Positions 8,643 through 18,549 of a DNA stretch of 64,000 bases are shown in pieces (the stretch's first letter is position 1; each line of letters begins with the position of its first letter). The translations under genes and the position numbers were made by a program. The stretch lies in the NCBI RefSeq assembly GCF_963583255.1, contig NC_084803.1, positions 4,499,621 through 4,563,620 on the forward strand. The letters run 5' to 3'. The DNA comes from Pyrus communis (Eukaryota; Streptophyta; Magnoliopsida; Rosales; Rosaceae). Below the pieces are notes generated by a model, which worked only from the letters and a program-made list of their open reading frames with translations, had not been told where the DNA came from and did no database searches.

Positions 8643-11518
8643 ATGAGACGCAAAGGCTCCAAGTCCACTGACACTGACTCGTCCGCCGCCGAGTCCGACA
8701 GCTCCGCCACCAAGACTGATTCCGACAAGTTCCCCGACGAAAACTACGACGCTTCGCCCCCTCCCCACGATTCCTGCCCCTTTACGGTGGGCGAGAGGTC
8801 CTCGCCTTTCACAAGGCACGACTGTACGAGGCCAAGGTACTCGTTTTTTTTCAGGCGATTGAATTGTATTTCTGTATGGTTATTTGGGTTTTGTTTCCCT
8901 AAATGTGACAACAATTGCAACTTTTTGCTGATTGATCGCTTGCGCTGTGCGTTGTGATTGCAAGGTAACCGATGTCCGATATAAGATGGATTGGGAGTTT
9001 TATGTTCCTTACGCTGTAAGTATGAACACTAATGTTCTATAATTTCTGATTTTCTTCGATCAAACATGCTAAATGCGTGATTGTTTCATTTGTAAGCTCA
9101 AATTTTGTATCTTTTCTCGGAAGTTAAATGCTGTCTGATTTGTGTGTGGTTGCATTTCTTGATTGTATGTTCTTCTGTCCTGCAGGGATGGAACAAAAGG
9201 TGAGCCCGCCTTCCTGCTTAAAGTTTCCGAATTTTGGGTTTAAGATGGTGGATTTGGAAGCATGCCCTACTTCAGTTTGTGTGTTTTTTTATTTTTCAGT
9301 TACCATTTGCCATTTCGCTTCAGTTTAAGTGGTCCTTTTCACCTTAGTTTATTAGACCGCAGCAGATGTTATTATGAGACCATTATATTATAATTGATTC
9401 TGATGACGGAGGTTTATCGGAGATGAAGGCTAATGCTTAAGCTTTCATTGGTTAAAATCTCTTGAAACTTTTGATTTGATTTATCTTATTAACCTTTTCT
9501 CTCTTTCTTGCTCTCAACAGTTGGGATGAGTGGGCTGGGTTGGATCGTCTGACGAAAAACACTGACAAGAATAAGAAGAAACACCAGTACCTCAACCAGA
9601 AACAAGGAACAGACAAGAATGCGAAGCTAACACACACAGCGCATACTAAACCAAAAAGTTATCATGGTTGGTTTATCATCTCTAACTTTTCTTTTGTTGT
9701 TGCCCAATCATGAAGTTTGGATTTATTCTTGAATGTTAGATGTAGGGTGTGGAAATTCTGGCATGTTACATGAACCATCCTATTTTTGGGCGAGCTTTGA
9801 GGTTTAACGGTCATAAATGTTACCCTTCATAGGAGTGAATACAATGGATATGGGATACTGAAAAAGTAACAATGTAGTTAACTAATTTAGCAACATGCAT
9901 TCTTCGTTCACGATCATTACTTGATTTGAATTAGGATGCCAAGAGGTTAGGTACTGAAAATATATCCTGTTTTATTAACTTCTCTTGCAATTTGAAGGTG
10001 TATATAATCTGCATTGTTCTTACTGTTGGTATGAAATTATGTGCAGCGTCTAGAGGGAAGAAGCGAAAGAATGACTCTGTCTGTAAGGTATGCTCTGTTC
10101 ATTTGTCTCCTAAGTCCTAAACCATCCTTAGATTTCCTATCCAGGCTTATCTCTTCCAGATATTTTGCCATCACTATACAGAAGTTTGTACTTAATTTAG
10201 AGGCCAACATGAATGTTACAGTTTATTTTCTTTTGATTTCAAATTTTAGGACAAAGGTGCCATACCGATGGAAGATCTTGTCCTTCAAATGCCACAAACA
10301 CTAAAGAAACAACTAGTTGATGATTGCGAATTTATTATTCATCTGGGCAAGGTATTGTGAATTCATTACTCAAACCTGAATTTATACCTTTGATTTATGC
10401 ATGATGAAATCCCAGTTAACGATATCCATATTTTATTGCAGCTTGTTAAACTTCCACGTACTCCAAATGTGGATGACATATTCAAGAAGTATCTAGATTA
10501 CAGATCAAAGGACAGTAAGTAAGTTTCCTTTCTTCCATCCCTTGGCATCCTATATTTTTTAAAATTCTTTTATCGGGTTCCATTTTACAAAATGTTTATC
10601 CATTTTGATTTTTTTTTTCTTTTTTTCTTTTTTGAGAGAGAGTAAATTAATTTTCTCAAGGATTTACCAATGACGCTTCTCATACATTCTACTGGTTGTC
10701 CATCAACTGGAATTTGGGGTCTAGTTTAATTAATTTGGACCTACAACATTCACAACTTTCAACTTTTGTATTTTCTAGAATCCAGTTTGCAGATATGCAC
10801 TTGATTTTAGCTGATGGACTATGCTTAATGTGAATCCAGGAAGAAAGCTCAATCTGTTGAAGAAATCCTGAAGGGACTGTCTTGTTACTTTGACAAAGCA
10901 CTACCGGCAATGCTTCTGTACAAAAATGAACGTCAGCAGTATGAGAAAGCAATCACAGATGATGTCTCTCCATCATCTGTCTATGGTGCCGGGCATCTAT
11001 TACGGCTCTTCGGTATGGACATACTTTACTACGTAACCAAATGGTGTGTTTCTAAATAGAATTGTATTGAAAAATGCATATCATGCTTGAGCATGCCGTT
11101 GATTTTGTGGTTTCTCATGCTTTTGAAGTCTTTATTATATTAAGAGGTAGTCATCATAAGATCCCAACTTGAGATGTAATTTTTTGGTATTTGCAGTTAA
11201 ACTACCCGAGTTATTGTTGGATGATAACACTGAAGAGGAGACATCAAAAGCGTTGCAGCAAAAATTGGTCGACTTTCTCAAGTACTTACTTCTACTTGCT
11301 CTCCTACATAAATACCCAAAATTATATCTTTTCTTAATAGTACGCAGGTTTTCTTAATCCCACTAGTTTTTTTCTTTTTTGACATCATTTTCACTCTTGC
11401 TGATTGATCATGCATCTTGTCATGAAGGTTCCTACAGACGAACCCGAGTGCGTTTTTCCTTTCTCCCTATTATGTACCAGACGATATTGAAACCAGCACC
11501 AACAAACCAGATGTCTAA
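8643..11518 (+). pseudogene. MRG (MORF4-related) chromatin protein gene, ten exons, single-base frameshift in exon 1
   Basis: MRG proteins bind methylated H3K36 through an N-terminal chromo-barrel and act in nuclear acetyltransferase complexes. Exons read as 8643-8836, 8965-9015, 9186-9199, 9521-9666, 10047-10087, 10250-10351, 10442-10518, 10840-11012, 11197-11281 and 11428-11518, all with GT/AG borders and consistent phases. Exons 2-10 encode chromo-barrel remains (GWNKSWDEWAGLDRL), a basic linker (GKKRKND) and the MRG domain (LKKQLVDD, LPRTPNVDDI, LPAMLLYKNERQQYE, VYGAGHLLRLF), ending NKPDV-stop. In exon 1, one G is missing near 8799-8803 (GAGAGGTCCTCG where the family needs GAGAGGGTCCTCG), so VGER cannot continue into VLAFHKARLYEAK. 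The barrel also reads YVPYA where relatives have YVHY. It would be about 324 residues if uninterrupted. It is a recent pseudogene, or an intact gene with a sequence error. Confidence 0.82.
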
Positions 11519-12275
11519 GCGCAGGCACACGTGCAACATTTTTGTACATAACACCGCAGAAGAGCAGAGGTTGATGATGTCTCGGCACCATTTTGAATAT
11601 TTCATTGGCTCGAAAAGCCGTTGAAACTTAATGTGTTCTGGGTGCACATATTATCATGTAAAATATCTAGTTAGAACATGGCCGATGCCTTATAAATGTC
11701 TGCGGCCCTACGCCTCGGGGTTGTATCTTTTGTGATTAATCTAGTTACAACATTGGCTTGCTGCTAATGTGGGGGAGGGCCAAAGGATCATGGTTTGTTA
11801 CCCGGGGGATTCGATACTTCGGCGTTCTTGTCAAATTTTGCAACCGTGTTGATCCGTTTGGGTAGGTCTAATTTTCTAGCACCTCCATGATAATGAAGGG
11901 TGGAAATTTTTCATTTCACACATCAAATAATTGAGTTAATTTTTTAATTCAATACCGTCATCTGCACTCACACACAAGCAGTGGATGCAGATAATTTCGT
12001 CAAAATTGCTGTCTTGAATTTCCACCGATGTCTTCACATGAAGATGAAGTTCTGCTTGAAAATTTGGAACATAAAAGGATAAGTTTCGGTTGACTGCACG
12101 ATCAGGCAACTTCCACATTAGGTAAGACTAATGTAAAGTTAAGTAGGACCCACATGTAAATGCCCTATTCTTTCTGCAGCAGGCGCCTCTCGTTGTCCTT
12201 TCAATCGTGTCACATCTTGTGAGATTGTGACGGTCCACAAGTTGCTACTTGAACCCTAAGATGCAGAACCTTAAG
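11519..12275. other. 3' flank of the MRG gene, no gene seen
   Basis: Likely MRG 3' UTR followed by unremarkable spacer up to the target-site duplication at 12276. No motif or repeat ends were recognised. Confidence 0.45.
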
Positions 12276-12280
12276 CGGGC

Positions 12281-13486
12281 TGATGAGTTCATATTATACT
12301 ATATATTTTATCCTAATTTTAGTATTAATTTATTAGTTATTTTGGTAGAATTTTGATACTTTGTTATATATTTTCAATTTAGGACATTCGACTTCCTTTG
12401 GAGCAAAAAGTATTCAAACAGATGAATTTTGGAGTGATTATAATTGGAGGATGTTCGTGAGTCTTTCAAGATGATTGTATCAAAATTCCAGATTTTTCTA
12501 CCAAGCCGTTTGACCGTGGCGATGAAATAAAGGCCCAGCGCGCAGCTTTCCCAGATTGATGTTTCTAGACATTTTGAGTATTTTGGAGGTCAAGATGGTA
12601 TATTTCGAGGAAGATTCCTTCTGATGATTTGTAGAAGACGTCTTTAGCTTTCAAAAGAGACATTTTGGGACCAAATCGGAGTTGATTTGGTCGGTCAAAA
12701 GTGTAATTTTCTGATAACTCCGAATTCTAGTTCAAATAGGAAACCTTTTATTTTCTGTTTTATCATTTAATTATGTTTCCTAGTTTTATTCTAAGACCCT
12801 TTGCTAGGAGGATTTTAATTAGAGTAGTATAAATAAGACTTGTTAGCCATTAGGGTTCTCTACGCAACATTGGGGGAGAACGCAATACTTTGGCTTTGGA
12901 GAGCTTTTAACGATGCAAGTTTATTTTTAAGATGTTTTCTATCCATATTCTTAATAATATTTTGTTTTATGGTTGTTAGTGATTAGTTTCGTTTGCTAGG
13001 GCAATGCCTTGAGCCTTAGCATGAGTATGTAGTTTTTATTTAATTGTTTATGATATTATGCATGTGTGCGTTGAATTATTAATCACTATGCTTTAAACTG
13101 TCTCTATATCTTAATGCTTAGCTACCATTATGATGTTTAGATAAGTAATCAGATGCAATTCGGTCGGAATACCACCGGGGGATTGAGTATTGCTTCTTGT
13201 GGTTGATAGTTGTAATTTCACCTAGGATAAATACCACATCTTAGGGGTTGCATGGTTTTTCAAAGGGTTTTCACAATGTGTAATGAATCATGCATGTTTA
13301 TATTTGATCTAAATATCACAGACATATTGCATGTTTGATATACGTTCTAGCTTGCTTGAATACCACGAGTAGAATATGCATTAGGAAAACCTAACATTTA
13401 AAGTTGCATGGATAATTCATAAGTAATTGGTAAATCTACATAGGATTGTTAAGGGGACGGCAGAACCCTAGGCTTTTACAATTTGG
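12281..13486 (+). repeat. Left arm of the palindrome (LTR-like, plus orientation)
   Basis: 1206 bp running from TGATGAGTTC to ...GGCTTTTACAATTTGG. Its inverted partner is 13543-14987. A 56-bp loop at 13487-13542 separates the arms; the loop is T-rich and looks like a continuation of the left arm. Confidence 0.85.
12828..12835 (+). promoter_or_regulatory. TATA box in left arm
   Basis: TATAAATA sits in AGAGTAGTATAAATAAGACT and is followed about 30 bp on by a leader-like ATTAGGGTTCTC stretch, as expected for an LTR promoter. Transcripts from it would run through the loop into the inverted right arm. Confidence 0.55.
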
Positions 13487-13542
13487 TTTTCAAAACGTTT
13501 TCTTTTGTTTTCTTTACTTTCCTTAATCCTATCAAGAAATTG

Positions 13543-14987
13543 CCAAATTGTAAAAGCCTAGGTTCTGCCGTCTCCTTAACAATTCTATGTAGATTTACCA
13601 ATTACTTATAAATTACCCATGCAACTTTGAAGGTTAGGTTTTCCTAATGCATATTCTACTCGTGGTATTCAAGCTAGAACATATATCAAACATGCAATCC
13701 GTCTATGGTATTCAGATCAAATATAAATATGCATGACTCATTACACTTTGTGAAAACCCTTTGAAAACCATGCAACCCCTAAGACATAGTATTCATCTTA
13801 GGTGAAATTACCAATATCAACCACAAGAAGCAATACTAAAAATCTGATAAATAGAAGGAAAGGAGATCATAAAGATACGCAGACGACTTGACTATAGTAT
13901 AGGTCGGTCAAACAAAAACAACGCGCAACGGGCTCTCCGCTCCTAGTCACTAAATAGTGCTATTCTGTCCTCCCTTATATATCGTATTAACAATCGAAAG
14001 ATGGTCGAAAGAAAAAATCTCTATTTGACAGGGCTTCTTCCTATACCTATGAATTTCATTGGACCCAGAAATGATACATTGAATCCCCCGGTGGTATTCC
14101 GACCGAATTGCATCCGATTACTTATCTAAACCTCATAATGGTAGCTAAGTAGTAAGATATAGAGACAGTTTAAAACATAGTGATTAATAATTCATGGCAT
14201 GCATGCATAATATCTTAAGCAATTAAATAAAAACTACATATTCATGCTAAGGTTCAAGACATTGCCCTAGCAAACAAAACTAGTTACTAACAACCATAAA
14301 ACAAAATATTATTAAGAATATAGATAGAAAACACCTTGAAAATAAACTTGAACCATTAAAACCTCTCCAAAGCCAAAGTATTGTGCTCCCCCCTCCAATG
14401 TTGCGTAGAGAACCCTAATGGCTAACAAGTCTTATTTATACTACTCTAATTAAAATCCTCCTAGCAAAAGGTCTTAGAATAAAACTAGGAAACATAATTA
14501 AATGATAAAACAGAAAATAAAAGGTTTCCTATTTGAACTAGAATTCGGAGTTTTCAGAAAATCATACTTTTAACCAACCAAATCAACTCCGATTTGGTCC
14601 CAAAATGTCTCTTTTGAAAGCTGAATACGTCTTCTACAAATCATCAAAATGAATCTTCCTCAAAATATGCCATATTGACCTCCAAAATACTCAAAATGTC
14701 TAGAAACGTCAATCTGGGAAAGCTGCGCGCTGGGCCTTTATTTCATCGCCACGGTCAAACGGCTTGGTAGAAAAATCTGGAATTTTGATACAATCATCTT
14801 GAAAGACTCACGAGCATCCTCCAATTGGAATCACTCCAAAATTCATTTGTTTGAATACTTTTTGCTTTAGAGAAAGTCAAATGTCCTACATTAAAAATAT
14901 ATAACAAATGATCAAAATTCGATCAAAATAACTAATAAATTAATACTAAGATTAGGATAAAATATATGATATAATATGAACTTATCA
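13543..14987 (-). repeat. Right arm of the palindrome (LTR-like, minus orientation) with a private insert
   Basis: The inverted copy of 12281-13486 begins CCAAATTGTAAAAGCC and ends CTTATCA. It is 1445 bp because of about 243 extra bases at 13837-14079; without them it is 1202 bp, almost the left-arm length. Its own TATA box (minus strand) is at 14433-14440. Confidence 0.85.
13837..14079. other. 243-bp insert present only in the right arm
   Basis: In the left arm GGGGATTGAGTATTGC is continuous. In the right arm the same site is split between GCAATAC and TGAATCCCC by this block. The insert has no terminal repeats and no clear target duplication, and has a different texture (CGCAACGGGCTCTCCGCTCC, TCGAAAGATGGTCGAAAG). 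An organellar-DNA filler at a double-strand break is one possibility. I cannot assign its source by reading. Confidence 0.7.
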
Positions 14988-14992
14988 CGGGC

Positions 14993-15330
14993 AATGGGTC
15001 TTTGGCTTCCGATCATCCAATTGGAAACCGTGTCGCTTGAGTCGTACAACTGTTGTGCCTGTTGCAAATTCTCAACGATCAAGATTTGTTTGTCGCCCTA
15101 CGAATAACACGATCGGACATCTTTACTTCAATTTTCTCTTTTAATAATGAATCATGTTTAGTGCGGTAGTTTGATATACATAAAAAATGTCCACGTTTTC
15201 TAACTTTGGTCTCCATCAACCCAATTGATGCGGGTGTGGTCCTACAACTACATACGTACAGTTCATGACCATGTTCTCTTAATTTAGTTCAGCAATCTGC
15301 AGCCAATCCCATTGCCCCCTCTCACCTCAC
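14993..15330 (+). promoter_or_regulatory. Upstream region of the first lectin receptor kinase
   Basis: Only 338 bp separate the palindrome's target duplication from the ATG at 15331. The palindrome therefore forms the immediate upstream neighbour of this kinase. No clear TATA box was picked out. Confidence 0.4.
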
Positions 15331-17739
15331 ATGGCTACTCTGTTTCTCATTTTTCTTCTCTCTCTCGCCATTAATTCTCCACCTTCGTCTTCAACCCCCG
15401 ACACTCTGAGCAGAGCTTCCTCCCTCTCTGTCGAGAAACTAGAAGATGTTCTAATTTCACCTGATGGAGTTTTCACCGCCGGCTTTCACCAAGTTGGCAA
15501 CAATTCATATTGCTTTGCCATTTGGTTCTCCGAGCCTTCACCATCCTCCGATCACCACCAAAACCCCACCGTTGTCTGGACAGCCAATCGCAACCGTCCA
15601 GTCAATGGAAAACGCTCAAAGCTCTCCCTCCTCAAAACCGGTAACCTCATCTTAACTGATGCTGGTCAGTCCATCGTTTGGGCCACAACCACCACATCAC
15701 TCTCACCGGCTCACTTAACCCTCCACACCTCCGGCAACCTGGTTTTACAAAACTCCGATGATCATGTCGTTTTGTGGCAGAGCTTTGATTCTCCGACCGA
15801 CACCCTTCTTCCGCTCCAACCCTTCACCAGGAATGCAATGCTTGTCTCCACAAGAAGCCAGAGCAACTCCTCCTCCGGCTTCTACAAGCTCTTCTTCGAC
15901 AATGACAACCTCCTCCGTCTACTTTTTGACGGTCTCGAGGTCTCCAGTGTCTACTGGCCCGACCCTTCTCGCGTGAGCTGGGACAATGCAAGGTCCACCT
16001 ACAACAACACCAGAACGGCCATGCTCGATTCTTTAGGCAGTTTTGTCTCGTCGGACAACTTAACTTTTATGTCAACAGATTACAGTGCGAGGTTGCAGAG
16101 GATGTTAAGGATTGATTTTGATGGAAATGTTCGATTGTATAGTCGCGAAAGGGCGGGGGAAAAATGGGTGGTTTCATGGCAGGCCATTTCGGATCCATGC
16201 AAGGTTCATGGGACTTGTGGAGCAAACAGCGTTTGTAGCTATGACCGCGGTTTTGGTAGGAAATGCTTGTGCCTTCCAGGGTATCAGATGAGAAATCACA
16301 CTGATTGGTCTTTCGGGTGCGAACCTCAATTCAATCTCTCTTACACGGAAGGTAATGAGTCTAGCTTCCTCAAACTTTCACAAGTTGAGTTCAATGGTTA
16401 TGATTTCAACTCCTACACAAATTACAGTTACATGGAGTGTGAGAGCATATGCTTGAAACTGGATAACTGCAAGGGGTTTCAGTATACATTTGACCGTGGA
16501 AATGGTTTTTATAACTGTAATCCCAAGACGCAATTGCGAAGTGGGCACATGTCGGATTCTCAAGGGTACCTCTATCTGAGACTGCCTAAAGCCTTCCTCC
16601 TCTCGAATGGCTCCGGCATAAAGGCTCCAAAAGACTACGGGCTTATATGTACAGACAGAGTCATTGATCTCAACAGAAATTACGTGAAAAACCATGTTAG
16701 TAAGCCAGTGAAGTTCCTGCTTTGGTTTGCTTGTGGAGTGGGAGGGTTTGAGATCGTTTGTCTTCTTTTGTTTTTGTGTTTGTTAAATAGTAGAACCCGG
16801 AAAAATTCCAATGAGGATATGCAACAAGGGTACCTTCTTGCTGCAACCGGGTTCAAAAGGTTTAGCTACGCCGAGCTCAAGAAGGCAACTTGGGGTTTTA
16901 GTGAAGAAATTGGAAGAGGTGCAGGTGGATTTGTGTACAAAGGTGTATTGGATGACGAACGAGTTGCAGCGGTTAAGCTTCTTAATGAAGCTATTCAAGG
17001 AGAAGCTGAGTTTCTAGCTGAAGTTAGCACGCTCGGGAGGCTGAACCATATGCACTTGATAGAAATGTGGGGATATTGTTCAGAGGGAAAGCACAAGCTT
17101 CTTGTTTACGAGTACATGGAGCACGGTTCTTTGGCCCAAAATTTGTCTTCGAGTGTGCTTGATTGGGAGAAGAGGTTCGAGATTGCTGTGGGCACTGCGA
17201 AAGGCCTTGCTTATCTGCACGAGGAGTGCTTGGAGTGGGTTTTGCATTGTGATGTTAAGCCTCAAAACATACTCTTGGATTCAAACTACCAACCAAAAGT
17301 TGCAGATTTTGGACTTTCCAAGCTATTTAACAGAGGCGAGCTTAAGAACTCAAGCTTTTCAAGGATAAGAGGAACCAGAGGCTACATTGCGCCAGAGTGG
17401 GTGTACAATCTGCCTATCACATCAAAAGTGGATGTGTATAGTTATGGGATTGTTGTGTTGGAGATGGTGACAGGAAAGAACCCTATGATGGGAGGGGATG
17501 CCTTTGATGGTGAGCAGCGAAGACTGATCTCGTGGATGAGGGAGAAGGTAAATGGAACTAGCTCTATCGAACCACAGATAGAAGAGATCATAGACTCTTC
17601 GTTTGAAGGTGAATACGATGTGGAGAAGGTAGAAGTTCTTCTGAAAGTAGCTTTACATTGTGTGGAGGAAGACAAGGATGCCAGACCAACCATGAGACAA
17701 GTTGTTGAGATGCTTTTACACCTTGACAAAGATTGTTAG
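15331..17739 (+). CDS. G-type lectin S-receptor-like serine/threonine kinase (ZmPK1 type), copy 1
   Basis: Intronless frame of 802 residues, typical for ZmPK1-like receptor kinases at the plasma membrane. Order: signal peptide (1-about 22), bulb-type lectin domain (about 25-160, with TVVWTANRNRPV and VLWQSFDSPTDTLLP), S-locus-glycoprotein region, EGF-like Cys cluster (about 285-325), PAN region (about 330-420), transmembrane helix (about 460-485), kinase (about 520-795). Kinase signatures: glycine loop GRGAGGFVYKG near 527, invariant Lys in VAAVKLL, catalytic loop HCDVKPQN near 640, DFGLSK near 658 and GTRGYIAPEW. The loop is HCD, not HRD, so this is a non-RD kinase, a class enriched in innate immune receptors. 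Start ATG at 15331 gives the signal peptide. Ligand unknown. First of three tandem copies in the same direction. Confidence 0.95.
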   Translation: MATLFLIFLLSLAINSPPSSSTPDTLSRASSLSVEKLEDVLISPDGVFTAGFHQVGNNSYCFAIWFSEPSPSSDHHQNPTVVWTANRNRPVNGKRSKLSLLKTGNLILTDAGQSIVWATTTTSLSPAHLTLHTSGNLVLQNSDDHVVLWQSFDSPTDTLLPLQPFTRNAMLVSTRSQSNSSSGFYKLFFDNDNLLRLLFDGLEVSSVYWPDPSRVSWDNARSTYNNTRTAMLDSLGSFVSSDNLTFMSTDYSARLQRMLRIDFDGNVRLYSRERAGEKWVVSWQAISDPCKVHGTCGANSVCSYDRGFGRKCLCLPGYQMRNHTDWSFGCEPQFNLSYTEGNESSFLKLSQVEFNGYDFNSYTNYSYMECESICLKLDNCKGFQYTFDRGNGFYNCNPKTQLRSGHMSDSQGYLYLRLPKAFLLSNGSGIKAPKDYGLICTDRVIDLNRNYVKNHVSKPVKFLLWFACGVGGFEIVCLLLFLCLLNSRTRKNSNEDMQQGYLLAATGFKRFSYAELKKATWGFSEEIGRGAGGFVYKGVLDDERVAAVKLLNEAIQGEAEFLAEVSTLGRLNHMHLIEMWGYCSEGKHKLLVYEYMEHGSLAQNLSSSVLDWEKRFEIAVGTAKGLAYLHEECLEWVLHCDVKPQNILLDSNYQPKVADFGLSKLFNRGELKNSSFSRIRGTRGYIAPEWVYNLPITSKVDVYSYGIVVLEMVTGKNPMMGGDAFDGEQRRLISWMREKVNGTSSIEPQIEEIIDSSFEGEYDVEKVEVLLKVALHCVEEDKDARPTMRQVVEMLLHLDKDC

Positions 17740-18549
17740 GTAGTTATGTCTTGTGAGGTTGCTTGCTTGACTCAGCAGCACATATAATTTCAGTATTATT
17801 TCCTTTGACTGGTAGTTTTGTTTCTGCCATGTTTGCTTGTCATATCGATTTTCTAACGCTTGCTCAACTTCACTCTCAAATTTCTACCAGATAATGTCTT
17901 GAAAATAGGTTTTATCATGGTAGAAAAACACAAATTTACGATGGGTACGCAACTTCCCTAGCAGGAATTACTCAATTCTCCTGTTCTCCATTGAGAAAAT
18001 CCTAATGGCGGAAATGATGAAATCATTGAGAAATTTTGGACCATTTAAACGATGATTTAAAAAAATCTTAAGACTTGAAGACGAAATATAATTTTGTGAG
18101 TCCAATTTTCCTCAGCATAGCAATGATACCATCTCTTGGTGCGGAACTACAATCCATGGCCAGGTTATCTAACTACTACAGCAGTAAAGCAGCCTACCTA
18201 CTCTTGCTCAAAGCAGTTGGAGGAAACCTAGCCCCTGATAGAACGCCCCCAGTCCCTTGCTCAAATAAAATATATGGCCGCCTTGACATAGTCCCTTGCT
18301 CAAATAAAATATATGGCCGCCTTGACATAGTTCACACACTTGAGTTCCGTTTCCAATCATTCAAGTTATTAGAAACTCCTTTTTACCACCATAAGTAAGA
18401 GTGGAAACAGAAAACCATATTAGTCTTGGTCAATTATTGGAAGCAGAAATCTTTGTTGCCTGTGTTACTACATAGCAATAATACCATTTGTTGTAGGGCT
18501 GGTTTATTAAGCACTGCAACTCTCAATGTTGGATTCATTCATTGGTCAC
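17740..18549. other. Spacer between kinase copies 1 and 2
   Basis: Contains the 3' UTR of copy 1 and the upstream region of copy 2. The frame at 18075-18398 includes an exact 39-bp duplication and has no recognisable domain, so it is not called as a gene. Confidence 0.5.
18251..18328 (+). repeat. Exact 39-bp tandem duplication upstream of kinase copy 2
   Basis: AGTCCCTTGCTCAAATAAAA plus the next 19 bases to TTGACAT occurs at 18251-18289 and again at 18290-18328 without a mismatch. It lies about 220 bp before the ATG of copy 2. Perfect identity implies a recent event. Confidence 0.9.

Larger units (their letters stand above)
12281..14987. mobile_element. Palindromic insertion: two LTR-like arms head to head, flanked by 5-bp duplication CGGGC
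   Basis: The left end TGATGAGTTCATATTATA and the right end (minus strand) TGATAAGTTCATATTATA are the outer ends of two inverted arms of about 1.2 kb, roughly 94-95% alike by eye. Each has an LTR-like layout with TG outermost, a TATAAATA box about 550 bp in, and a leader-like region after it. CGGGC flanks the unit at 12276-12280 and 14988-14992, so the whole palindrome behaves as one integration event with TG...CA ends. There is no coding region, primer site or polypurine tract. It resembles two copies of the 5' part of one LTR joined tail to tail. See the arm, loop and insert entries. Confidence 0.82.

Noticed and set aside
13837..14079. Labelling the arm-specific insert as mitochondrial or plastid DNA
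   Set aside because: The texture suggested it, but I could not match it to a specific organellar gene from reading alone.
12281..14987. Calling the palindrome a fold-back DNA transposon
   Set aside because: The TG...CA ends, 5-bp duplication, and internal TATA box with leader fit LTR sequence better than known fold-back families; the DNA-transposon reading is not excluded by sequence alone.
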